Positions 32,597 to 38,264 of a stretch of 39,538 bases of DNA are shown here, piece after piece (position 1 is the first letter of the stretch; every line of letters begins with the position of its first letter). The translations under genes were made by a program, and so were the position numbers. The notes below the pieces were generated by a model. That model was not told where the DNA came from and did no database searches. It saw only the letters and a program-made list of their open reading frames with translations. Origin of the DNA: DATLFS01 sp035540935 (GTDB taxonomy: Bacteria > Actinomycetota > CADDZG01 > WHSQ01); NCBI GenBank assembly GCA_035540935.1, contig DATLFS010000127.1, positions 1 to 39,538 of the forward strand, given 5' to 3'.

Positions 32597-32962
32597 GTGA
32601 CGACCACCATGGCACCGGTCAACATCACCGAGGGTGCGGCGAAGAAGGTCCTCGAGCTGCTCGAGCGCGAGACGTCGTCCAATCCCGAGGAGCACGCCGA
32701 CAAGCGGTATTCGCTGCGGATCGCCGTTCAGCCGGGTGGCTGCGCCGGCCTGCGGTACGCCCTCTACTTCGACGACCGTGAGCTCGAGGGTGACCAGGTG
32801 GGTGTCGTCGGGGGCCTCGAGGTGCGGGTCGACAAGATGAGCGCCCCTTACCTGAAGGGCGCCGAGGTCGACTGGGTCGACGGGTTGCAGCAGTCCGGCT
32901 TCACGATCAACAACCCCAACGCCAAGGGCACCTGTGCCTGCGGCGACTCCGCTCAGTTCTAA
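32597..32962 (+). CDS. erpA: A-type Fe-S carrier ErpA
   Basis: A 121-aa HesB/IscA-family protein. The three cluster Cys are C49 (PGGCAGLRY) and C113/C115 (GTCACGDS). Length and motifs (RIAVQPGGCAGLRY, DKMSAPYLKGA, GFTINNPNA) match the mycobacterial ErpA (Rv2204c) type closely. It delivers Fe-S clusters to apoproteins; LipA, KorB and FdxA encoded nearby are candidate clients. The GTG at 32597 has AGGAGG 8 nt upstream. An ATG at 32590 is out of frame. Confidence 0.95.
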   Translation: MTTTMAPVNITEGAAKKVLELLERETSSNPEEHADKRYSLRIAVQPGGCAGLRYALYFDDRELEGDQVGVVGGLEVRVDKMSAPYLKGAEVDWVDGLQQSGFTINNPNAKGTCACGDSAQF

Positions 32963-32978
32963 GCCACGGCTTCACCGT

Positions 32979-33000
32979 GCGGCCGCCCTCGGGCGGCCGC
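32979..33000 (+). terminator. GC-rich hairpin after erpA
   Basis: A 10-bp perfect stem (GCGGCCGCCC with GGGCGGCCGC) with a 2-nt centre, beginning 17 nt after the erpA stop. In RNA the loop would open to 4-6 nt. There is no U-run; it is followed by CGTCGCGCCGGG as after fdxA. Confidence 0.5.
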
Positions 33001-33021
33001 CGTCGCGCCGGGGGCGGAAGG

Positions 33022-33027
33022 TATGAT
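33022..33027 (+). promoter_or_regulatory. -10 element of the SAM-riboswitch operon
   Basis: TATGAT, 6 nt before the first base of the aptamer stem, so transcription would start at about the first riboswitch base. No -35 resembling TTGACA. Confidence 0.6.
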
Positions 33028-33033
33028 CGCTTC

Positions 33034-33139
33034 GCTCATCGAGAGCGGGGGAGGGTCCGGCCCGTAGATCCCGCCGCAACCACCGCTCCGGCGGCAGGTG
33101 CGAAGCCCGGCTCCGGCCTCGTGCCGGGGGAGGATGAGC
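33034..33139 (+). ncRNA. SAM riboswitch (SAM-I/SAM-IV superfamily)
   Basis: Aptamer of about 106 nt. P1 pairs GCTCATC (33034-33040) with GATGAGC (33133-33139). The conserved core reads GAGAGCGGGGGAGGG then GGCCC, then the GCAACC block (33076-33081), then GGTGCGAAGCCC and a closing GGAGGATGAG. These are the S-box conserved blocks in order. SAM-I and SAM-IV share this core and I cannot separate them by eye. It sits before two MetE-like genes, a classical S-box target. Binding SAM should stabilise P1 and allow the terminator at 33151-33182. Confidence 0.93.
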
Positions 33140-33165
33140 CGAAAGAGCGCAAGCCTCTTCTCGTC
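33133..33165 (+). promoter_or_regulatory. Candidate antiterminator of the SAM riboswitch
   Basis: GATGAG, the 3' strand of P1 (33133-33138), can pair with CTCGTC (33160-33165), and AAGAG (33143-33147) can pair with CTCTT (33155-33159). This uses up both the P1 3' strand and the 5' arm of the terminator, so it excludes the SAM-bound and terminated state. It is the usual S-box logic, drawn here by eye. Confidence 0.6.
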
Positions 33166-33182
33166 CGGGAAGGGGCTTTTTT
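33151..33182 (+). terminator. Intrinsic terminator of the SAM riboswitch
   Basis: AAGCCTCTTC pairs with GAAGGGGCTT (one G-U pair) around an 8-nt loop, followed by a run of six T. It is the only clear U-tract terminator in the window. It lies 42 bp before the first metE-like gene. Confidence 0.9.
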
Positions 33183-33223
33183 CGTGCCGCGGTCGGGATG
33201 CCGGCCACGAGGAGCGAGGTGAG

Positions 33224-34201
33224 ATGGGGATCAGGACCACGGTCGTCGGCAGCTACCCGAAGCCGCCCGAGGAGGGCGGTCAGTTCGTTCTCCGTAAGAC
33301 GATCCACGCCCTCGACCGCGGGGAGGCGGATGCGGACGACCTGAGGCGCGCCCAGGACGAGCTCGTCCGCGAGGTCATCGCCGAGCAGGAAGCGGCGGGG
33401 ATCGACGTCGTCACCGACGGCCAGGTGCGGTGGGACGACATCGTGACCCCCTTCGCCCGCCGCATGGCCGGTTTCGAGATCGGCGGCCTTCTTCGCTTCT
33501 TCGACAACAACGTCTACTACCGCCGGCCGATCTGCACGGGTCCGGTCGAGTGGCGCGGCCCTATGAGCGTCGACGACTGGAAGGCGGCGTCCGAGGCCGC
33601 GAGTGTCCCGGTGAAGGCCGTGCTTCCCGGCCCGGTGACGTTCGCCCACCTCTCGATCGACGAGCACTACGGGGATCACGAGACGTTCACGCTCGCGCTC
33701 GCCGAGGTGCTGGCCCAAGAGGCGTTCGAGCTACAGGCGGCGGGATGCGCCACCGTTCAGTTCGACGAGCCGGCCCTGCTCGGCGCGCCGGAGGACCTGG
33801 ATCTTGCGAAGAGGGCCTACGGCATCCTCACGCGGGATCTCGAAGGCGCGGCTTCGATCGTCGCCACCTACTTCGGGAGCGCGAAGCGCCTCGGGCGCGG
33901 TCTGTTCGATCTTCCGGTCGACGGCTTCGGGCTCGATCTCGTGGCGGGCGCCGAGAACGAAGAGTTGCTGCCGGAGCTCCCGTCGACGATGAGGCTCCAG
34001 GCGGGGATCGTCGATGCTCGGAACACGAAGCTCGAGGACACGGACGAGCTGGCGCGCCGGATCGCGTCGCTCGCCGCCACAGTCGGCGAGGAGAGGCTGA
34101 GCGTCAGCCCCTCCTGTGGATTGGAGTTCCTGCCGCGCGAGAAGGCGCGCGCCAAGCTCGGTCGTCTCGTCGAGGCGGCGCGAAAGGTGGAGGGCCGATG
34201 A
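33224..34201 (+). CDS. MetE N-terminal-barrel-like protein (split MetE, part 1)
   Basis: A 325-aa barrel protein of the cobalamin-independent methionine synthase superfamily. Its second half (VATYFGSAKR, LPVDGFGLDLV, GIVDARNTKLED, VSPSCGLEFLP) follows the N-terminal, non-catalytic barrel of full-length MetE. The zinc His-x-Cys is absent (A214, Y216), the Glu ligand is D238, and only the last Cys (C298) is kept. It should thus bind folate or substrate or hold the catalytic partner rather than catalyse alone. The start follows GAGGTGAG. ATGA overlap with the catalytic half, and control by the SAM riboswitch upstream, tie both to methionine synthesis. Confidence 0.85.
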   Translation: MGIRTTVVGSYPKPPEEGGQFVLRKTIHALDRGEADADDLRRAQDELVREVIAEQEAAGIDVVTDGQVRWDDIVTPFARRMAGFEIGGLLRFFDNNVYYRRPICTGPVEWRGPMSVDDWKAASEAASVPVKAVLPGPVTFAHLSIDEHYGDHETFTLALAEVLAQEAFELQAAGCATVQFDEPALLGAPEDLDLAKRAYGILTRDLEGAASIVATYFGSAKRLGRGLFDLPVDGFGLDLVAGAENEELLPELPSTMRLQAGIVDARNTKLEDTDELARRIASLAATVGEERLSVSPSCGLEFLPREKARAKLGRLVEAARKVEGR

Positions 34202-35181
34202 GCGTTCCTGAGCTGCAGGGCCCGGGCCTGTGGACCACGTCGGTGGGGAGTCTCCCCAAGCCCGACTACATCCTCGAGGCCCGCAAGCGGCGCGCACGGG
34301 GCGAGATCGACGGAGACGAGCTGCGTGCGCTCGAGCGTAAGGCGACGCGGGAGTGGATCGAGTTCCAGAACAGCCTGCCGACCGACGTGGTCGTCGACGG
34401 CGAGATCTACCGCGGCGACATGGTCGCGTTCTTCGCGGAGGAGCTGCCGGGTCTCGAGATCGGCGGCCTCGTCCGTTCCTACGGGAACCGCTACTACAGG
34501 AAGCCGATCGCCGTTGGTCCGGTGGGCCGCGACCACGCGGTGACGGTCGAGTGGTGGGAATACGCCCAGTCGCTCACCGATCGCCCGGTGAAGGGGATGC
34601 TGACCGGCCCGTACACGATCTGCGACTGGTCCTTCAACGAGCACTACGCCACGCGCCGCGACCTCGTCCTCGACCTGGCGAAGGTCATACGGGACGAGGC
34701 CCTCGACCTCGAGCGCGCGGGGGCGAAATTCATCCAGATCGATGAGCCCGCTGCGTCGACGCGCATGGACGAGCTCGACCTCGTGATCGAGGCGATGCAG
34801 ATAGTGACGGAGCCGCTCTCGGCCCACACGATCACCCACATCTGCTACGGCGACTTCCACAATGCCTATCCGAAGATGCTCGAGATCCCGGTCGACCAGA
34901 TCGACCTCGAGTTCGCCAACTCCGATTACTCCCTGCTGGAGGCGTTCGCCGAGCATCCCTTCACCAAGTACATCGGGCTCGGCGTGGTCGACGTCCACCA
35001 CCACGCGGTGGAGCCGGTCGAGGAGATCGCGGCGGGGATCAGGCGGACGCTCGAGCACATCCCGCCCGAGCGGGTGTTCGTCGATCCCGACTGCGGCCTC
35101 AAGACGCGGAAGGTGGACGAGGCGAAGGGGAAACTCGCCAACATCCGGGCCGCGGTCGACCTCGTCAAGGCCGAGCTCTAG
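34198..35181 (+). CDS. metE: Cobalamin-independent methionine synthase, catalytic barrel (split MetE, part 2)
   Basis: A 327-aa catalytic barrel. Zinc ligands are H214-x-C216 (THICYGDF), E238 (DLEFANSD) and C299 (DPDCGLKTR). Spacings H to E (24) and second Cys to last Cys (83) equal those of E. coli MetE (H641, C643, E665, C726). Other motifs are TTSVGSLPKP, MLTGPYTICDWSF and IQIDEPA. It should methylate homocysteine; the methyl donor is 5-methyl-THF (poly-Glu) if it acts with the N-barrel partner, but folate-independent core-MetE-like enzymes exist. The length is half of normal MetE (about 750 aa), the other half being the gene upstream. Confidence 0.88.
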   Translation: MSVPELQGPGLWTTSVGSLPKPDYILEARKRRARGEIDGDELRALERKATREWIEFQNSLPTDVVVDGEIYRGDMVAFFAEELPGLEIGGLVRSYGNRYYRKPIAVGPVGRDHAVTVEWWEYAQSLTDRPVKGMLTGPYTICDWSFNEHYATRRDLVLDLAKVIRDEALDLERAGAKFIQIDEPAASTRMDELDLVIEAMQIVTEPLSAHTITHICYGDFHNAYPKMLEIPVDQIDLEFANSDYSLLEAFAEHPFTKYIGLGVVDVHHHAVEPVEEIAAGIRRTLEHIPPERVFVDPDCGLKTRKVDEAKGKLANIRAAVDLVKAEL

Positions 35182-35211
35182 GCGTCGCCGCGGCGGGAGC
35201 CGGACGACGAC

Positions 35212-35217
35212 TATCAT
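35212..35217 (+). promoter_or_regulatory. -10 element of the zinc-ribbon/receiver pair
   Basis: TATCAT, 32 nt before the ATG at 35250; GAGAGG (35238-35243) is the ribosome site. Confidence 0.45.
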
Positions 35218-35249
35218 CACGGCGCATCCCGACGCGCGAGAGGTGAATG

Positions 35250-35543
35250 ATGAAGATCGAAGCTACATGTGGAAGGTGTGGGCGAGACTTCCTGCTCTCG
35301 CAGATCGGCCCCGAGTCCGACGCTCCCGGCAGATGTCCCTTCTGCGGCGCCCATTTCGCTCGGCACTACACCACCGTCCTCGTCGAAGGCGTCGATGCGG
35401 CGGAGACCGCGGCTCGTGAGTTCGTCGCGTCTCTCGGGCGCCTGCAGTCGATGGAGACCGGGTTCGATCTGAAGATCGACGAGATCCTCGCGGACGTGGC
35501 CGCGGACGTGAGGGGTCACGCCGGGACAGCCGCGACCGCCTGA
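35250..35543 (+). CDS. Zinc-ribbon protein, 97 aa
   Basis: The N-terminal zinc ribbon has C7-x2-C10 and C29-x2-C32 (CGRC, CPFC). It is followed by a helical segment (about 50-90: VDAAETAAREFVASLGRLQS, KIDEILADVAADV). There is no DNA-binding signature beyond the ribbon. Two in-frame ATGs occur (35247, 35250); the second has better spacing from GAGAGG. It is one base from the receiver gene, so probably translated with it. Function unknown. Confidence 0.7.
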   Translation: MKIEATCGRCGRDFLLSQIGPESDAPGRCPFCGAHFARHYTTVLVEGVDAAETAAREFVASLGRLQSMETGFDLKIDEILADVAADVRGHAGTAATA

Positions 35544-35544
35544 T

Positions 35545-35916
35545 ATGGCCGGCGCGCCGAGTGTCCTCGTGGTGACCGACAACGACGCGATCCGTGAGGA
35601 GCTCGAGTTCGGGTTATCGGGTGAAGCCGAGGTACATACCGCGCGCGAGGCGCGCGACGCTTGGGTCTGGCTGCAGGATCGCGTTCCCGCGGGTGTGATC
35701 GTGGATCTGCAGACGGGGAGCGCGGGCGGATTCGCTCTCACGCGCGACATGCATGCGACGACGCGCCTCGGATCGGTCCCGGTCGTCATCTTGCTCGATC
35801 GCTATCAGGACGAATGGCTGGCGCGCCAAGCCGGCGCCGCCGCCGTCTTCGTGAAGCCCATCGTCGCCGAAGAGGTGTTCGCCGCGCTCCGAGCCGCGGC
35901 GCCCACGCCCGGGTAG
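35545..35916 (+). CDS. Single-domain receiver protein, degenerate
   Basis: A 123-aa CheY-like receiver without an output domain. The phosphoacceptor candidate is D54 (VIVDLQTG) and the conserved Lys is K104 (VFVKPI). The acidic pair near the N-terminus is reduced to T11-D12, and the Ser/Thr switch residue after the fourth strand is Asp85 (VILLDRYQ). The protein may be poorly phosphorylated or locked in one state. It is 1 bp downstream of the zinc-ribbon gene. No histidine kinase is in the window. Confidence 0.8.
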   Translation: MAGAPSVLVVTDNDAIREELEFGLSGEAEVHTAREARDAWVWLQDRVPAGVIVDLQTGSAGGFALTRDMHATTRLGSVPVVILLDRYQDEWLARQAGAAAVFVKPIVAEEVFAALRAAAPTPG

Positions 35917-35944
35917 GGCGCGACAAAGTCGCAGGTCAGGCCCC

Positions 35945-35989
35945 TTGCGCGCCGCCGAATCGCAAGCCTAGAATTACAACATTGTGATT
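35945..35989 (+). promoter_or_regulatory. whiB promoter with overlapping palindrome
   Basis: TTGCGC (35945-35950), an 18-bp spacer and TAGAAT (35969-35974) form the best two-box promoter in the window. The palindrome AATTACAACATTGTGATT (35972-35989; 8-bp arms, one mismatch) covers the end of the -10 and the predicted start site. The leader to whiB would be about 100 nt and holds nothing else I recognise. The binder is unknown. Confidence 0.55.
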
Positions 35990-36084
35990 CGGGCCGGGGG
36001 CGGATTTCCCGAGGCGCCTTCCGTCGACGGTCCGGCTGAATGTGGCCTTCCGCGAGGAAGCCCTGCAGGGAGGAGCCGGGGGAC

Positions 36085-36357
36085 ATGCAGAGGATCACTA
36101 CCAAGCTGCTCCAGCCGCTCGAGTGGCAGAGCGACGCACGTTGCACCGAGGTCGATCCCGAGATCTTCTTTCCCGAACGCGGTGGATCTTCGAAGGCCGC
36201 GCGCGCGGTGTGCCGCGACTGTCCCGTTCGTATGCAGTGTCTTGAGTACGCGTTGAACAACAAAGAGCAGTTCGGCATATGGGGCGGAACATCCGAACGC
36301 GAACGTCGTCGGCTTCGTAAAGAGCGCACGATTCGGCGTCTGCGCACCGCGTCGTAA
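36085..36357 (+). CDS. whiB: WhiB-family Fe-S transcription factor
   Basis: A 90-aa Wbl protein, a family confined to actinobacteria and their phages. The [4Fe-4S] ligands are C20, C43, C46 and C52 (CRDCPVRMQC), then the beta-turn GIWGG (64-68) and a basic C-terminal tail (ERERRRLRKERTIRRLR) for DNA. The stretch DPEIFFPERGGSSKAARAVC is closest to the WhiB2/WhmD type, linked elsewhere to septation and sporulation. Wbl proteins act with the primary sigma factor. ATG 36085 is preceded by GGGAGGAG; a longer upstream start would lack homology. Confidence 0.95.
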   Translation: MQRITTKLLQPLEWQSDARCTEVDPEIFFPERGGSSKAARAVCRDCPVRMQCLEYALNNKEQFGIWGGTSERERRRLRKERTIRRLRTAS

Positions 36358-36487
36358 CGCGCGCGATCCACCGACGGAACAAAAGAATGCTTGCACCTTC
36401 CCTTCGAATGTTGCTCAATAGCTACTTGAATGCGCGTTTGTGACATGCGCGTTCGGGGCAGTTGGATGAAGCAGCGCAACGCCGGGG

Positions 36488-36511
36488 TTGCGAGATCGAA
36501 CGATCTCGCAA
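36488..36511. promoter_or_regulatory. 24-bp palindrome upstream of the H1-like gene
   Basis: TTGCGAGATCG-AA-CGATCTCGCAA, perfect 11-bp arms, ending 9 nt before the AGGAGG ribosome site (36521-36526). It could be an operator or an RNA hairpin that governs access to the ribosome site. The rest of the 175-bp gap (36358-36532) is AT-richer than its surroundings but shows no clear promoter. Confidence 0.6.
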
Positions 36512-36532
36512 GGAGCGAAGAGGAGGTGCAGG

Positions 36533-36997
36533 TTGGCAGCGAAGAAGACGACGGGTCGTAAGACGGCCGCACGGAAGAGCACGCGGAAGACCACCGCGCG
36601 CAAGACATCGGCGCGGAAGTCGACCGGCCGCAAGACGACGGGCGCGCGCAAGACCACGGGCGCACGCAAGAAGACCACCGGTCGGAAGAAGACGACCGGT
36701 CGGAAGAAGTCGACCGCCAGGAAGTCGACGCGGAAGACGACGGGCGCCCGCAAGACGACGGGGCGCAAGAAGACCACCGGTCGCAAGAAGACGACAGGTC
36801 GGAAGAAGACGACAGGTCGGAAGAAGTCGACCGCACGCAAGTCGACCCGCAAGTCCACCGGCACGCGCAAGTCCACGGCGCGCAAGTCGACCCGCAAGGG
36901 CACCGGCACGCGCAAGTCCACCGGGACCCGCAAGTCGACGGGCACGCGCAAATCGACCGCACGCAAGTCGACGAGGAAGTCGACGAGGTCGTCTTAA
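36533..36997 (+). CDS. Histone H1-like basic repeat protein
   Basis: A 154-aa protein made, after the initiator Met, of only six residues: A, G, K, R, S and T. By eye count 64 are Lys or Arg (about 42%), with no acidic, aromatic, Cys or aliphatic residue larger than Ala. It is built from degenerate hexads such as KTTGRK and the decad KSTARKSTRK (four copies). It should be disordered, highly cationic and bind DNA or RNA like the tails of mycobacterial HupB or eukaryotic/chlamydial H1-like proteins, but it has no folded domain at all. The TTG start is chosen from AGGAGG 6 nt upstream. Its TAA shares TTAA with the convergent stop. Ser/Thr residues beside Lys/Arg could be regulated by kinases or acetylation (inference). 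Confidence 0.85.
   Translation: MAAKKTTGRKTAARKSTRKTTARKTSARKSTGRKTTGARKTTGARKKTTGRKKTTGRKKSTARKSTRKTTGARKTTGRKKTTGRKKTTGRKKTTGRKKSTARKSTRKSTGTRKSTARKSTRKGTGTRKSTGTRKSTGTRKSTARKSTRKSTRSS
36600..36980. repeat. Degenerate coding tandem repeats (18-30 bp units)
   Basis: DNA repeats underlying the KKTTGR hexads (18-bp unit around AAGAAGACCACCGGTCG) and the KSTARKSTRK decads. Synonymous changes between copies show the repeats are kept at protein level. They are likely to be unstable in length between strains and prone to misassembly. Confidence 0.8.
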
Positions 36998-37851
36998 CCC
37001 TGCAGCGCTGATTCAACCGAGCGGCCCGGCGCCATGAGCAGCCGGGCCGCTTTCCCTTTGGGCAGGAAGCGCTCCTCGACCAGGCCGACGATCTCGGTCG
37101 CGGCGATACGCACCCCCTCCTTCTCCGCGAGTGCCTCCACGGCCTCGAAGACGCGATCGATGCCGGTCGTCGCGGGGTCGGTCAGATTCATCGAGACCTG
37201 GGCGTGCCCCCGATCGCCCATCGCCAAGCCCAGCGCCCTCACTCCGGGCGGGCCGCCACCCGACGTACGCACGCGGGCGGCTATCGCGGCCGCCACGGAT
37301 GCGTCGCCTTCCAGCCACACGTTGAACGCGATCAGGGGGCCGCGCGCACCAACGCATGTGACTCCCGTGCGCGGATCGACCTCCGGCGGACCGAAGTCCG
37401 GCGCCAGGCCGCCGGCGATCCTCTGCACGATCCCGGCGAGACCTCCGCGTCTCAGGCCGGGGAGATGCCGAGTCTCGGCGCGCCGGGCCGCCGCACCGTA
37501 GAGGAACACCGGGATGCCGGCGTCCCCGAGGACGCGTCCGACCTGCTCGGCGAGCTCGCGCGCGGCCTCCGCCGGCTCGCGATACGGCACGATCGGGCAC
37601 ACGTCCAGCGCGCCGAGGCGCGGGTGAACCCCGTCGTGACGCGTCAGGTCGATCATGTCCCGCGCCGCGATCGCAAGCTCTCCCATGGAACGCAAGAGGT
37701 CACCGCCGACGGTCAGGACCGCGCGGTTATGGGCGGCGTCGGCATGCCGGTCGAACACGATCCCGCCGTTCGCGTCGATCCGATCGACCAGCGCAGAGAC
37801 GACGTCCAGCCGCCGTCCCTCGGAGACGTTCGGGACTGCGAGCAGGGGCAT
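36994..37851 (-). CDS. Glutamate formimidoyltransferase
   Basis: A 285-aa protein matching the formiminotransferase domain of FTCD. It starts MPLLAVPNVSEGRR, with VFDRHADAAHNRAVLTVGG, IDLTRHDGVHPRLGALDVCP (substrate/folate region), VFLYGAAARRAETRHLPGLR and QVSMNLTDPATTGIDRVFEA. It transfers formimino from formiminoglutamate to THF in histidine breakdown; no cyclodeaminase domain or hut genes are nearby. Actinobacterial stand-alone versions may have other folate roles. The ATG at 37851 stands 20 bp from a divergent gene. Confidence 0.9.
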   Translation of the reverse strand: MPLLAVPNVSEGRRLDVVSALVDRIDANGGIVFDRHADAAHNRAVLTVGGDLLRSMGELAIAARDMIDLTRHDGVHPRLGALDVCPIVPYREPAEAARELAEQVGRVLGDAGIPVFLYGAAARRAETRHLPGLRRGGLAGIVQRIAGGLAPDFGPPEVDPRTGVTCVGARGPLIAFNVWLEGDASVAAAIAARVRTSGGGPPGVRALGLAMGDRGHAQVSMNLTDPATTGIDRVFEAVEALAEKEGVRIAATEIVGLVEERFLPKGKAARLLMAPGRSVESALQG

Positions 37852-37858
37852 CGAGCGG

Positions 37859-37865
37859 TACCGTA
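37859..37865. promoter_or_regulatory. Overlapping divergent -10 elements
   Basis: Plus strand TACCGT (37859-37864), 7 nt before the ATG at 37872. Minus strand TACGGT (37865-37860), 8 nt before the ATG at 37851. The two hexamers share five base pairs, so only one polymerase could open this site at a time. Confidence 0.5.
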
Positions 37866-37871
37866 GTGGAG

Positions 37872-38264
37872 ATGAGCGACTACGGCTACAGCGTCCTCGT
37901 AGACGAGGGATACGATGAAGCCGTGGTGCGCGCCCGCCTCGCTCTGCGCGGCGAAGGTTTCTCGATCATCACCGAGATGCACGTCGGGGGCGTCCTCGGG
38001 CCCGAGGCCGGCGCGGAGCGTCAATACCTGTTCATGGGCGCCTGGAACAGTCGGGAGATCGAGCAGCTCGACGGCGACATCCGCGTCGCCATGCACATCC
38101 CCTGCAACGTCGTCGTCCAGGAGCAGGGCTCGACGGCGTACGTAGCGGCACTCGATCCCGTCGACGCGCTGGAAGAGGAGGGCGTCTCGGTTCCGCCGGC
38201 CGCGGCGGTCGCCGCACGTGATGCCCTGGGCCGCGCCCTGCGGCGAGTGGCCGCTCCGGCCTGA
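37872..38264 (+). CDS. DUF302 family protein
   Basis: A 130-aa protein with the DUF302 pattern. An N-terminal strand-helix (YSVLVDEGYDEAVVRARLAL) leads into GEGFSIITEMHVGGVLGPEA, then YLFMGAWNSREIEQLDGDIR and MHIPCNVVVQEQGSTAYVAA. Usual members are 120-150 aa; the function of the family is not established. The ATG at 37872 is favoured over an in-frame GTG 6 nt upstream because of the leaderless -10 spacing. The stop overlaps the following regulator's ATG by 1 nt, which suggests a two-gene operon. Confidence 0.85.
   Translation: MSDYGYSVLVDEGYDEAVVRARLALRGEGFSIITEMHVGGVLGPEAGAERQYLFMGAWNSREIEQLDGDIRVAMHIPCNVVVQEQGSTAYVAALDPVDALEEEGVSVPPAAAVAARDALGRALRRVAAPA

Noticed and set aside
30657..32615. 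Long minus-strand open frame opposite the ThDP enzyme
   Set aside because: Shadow of the real gene; no conserved motifs, while the plus strand has full ThDP motifs.
33034..33139. Cobalamin riboswitch before the methionine synthase genes
   Set aside because: No B12-box; the conserved blocks and P1 match the SAM S-box, and the genes are cobalamin-independent.
36415..36966. Minus-strand repeat frame rich in RPVVFF and DLRV units opposite the H1-like gene
   Set aside because: The repeats are the complement of the KKTTGR coding repeats. The plus strand has the ribosome site and the expected polycation composition.
36600..36980. Repeats considered as a CRISPR array or non-coding minisatellite
   Set aside because: Units are contiguous without spacers, keep one reading frame, and vary mostly at synonymous positions.
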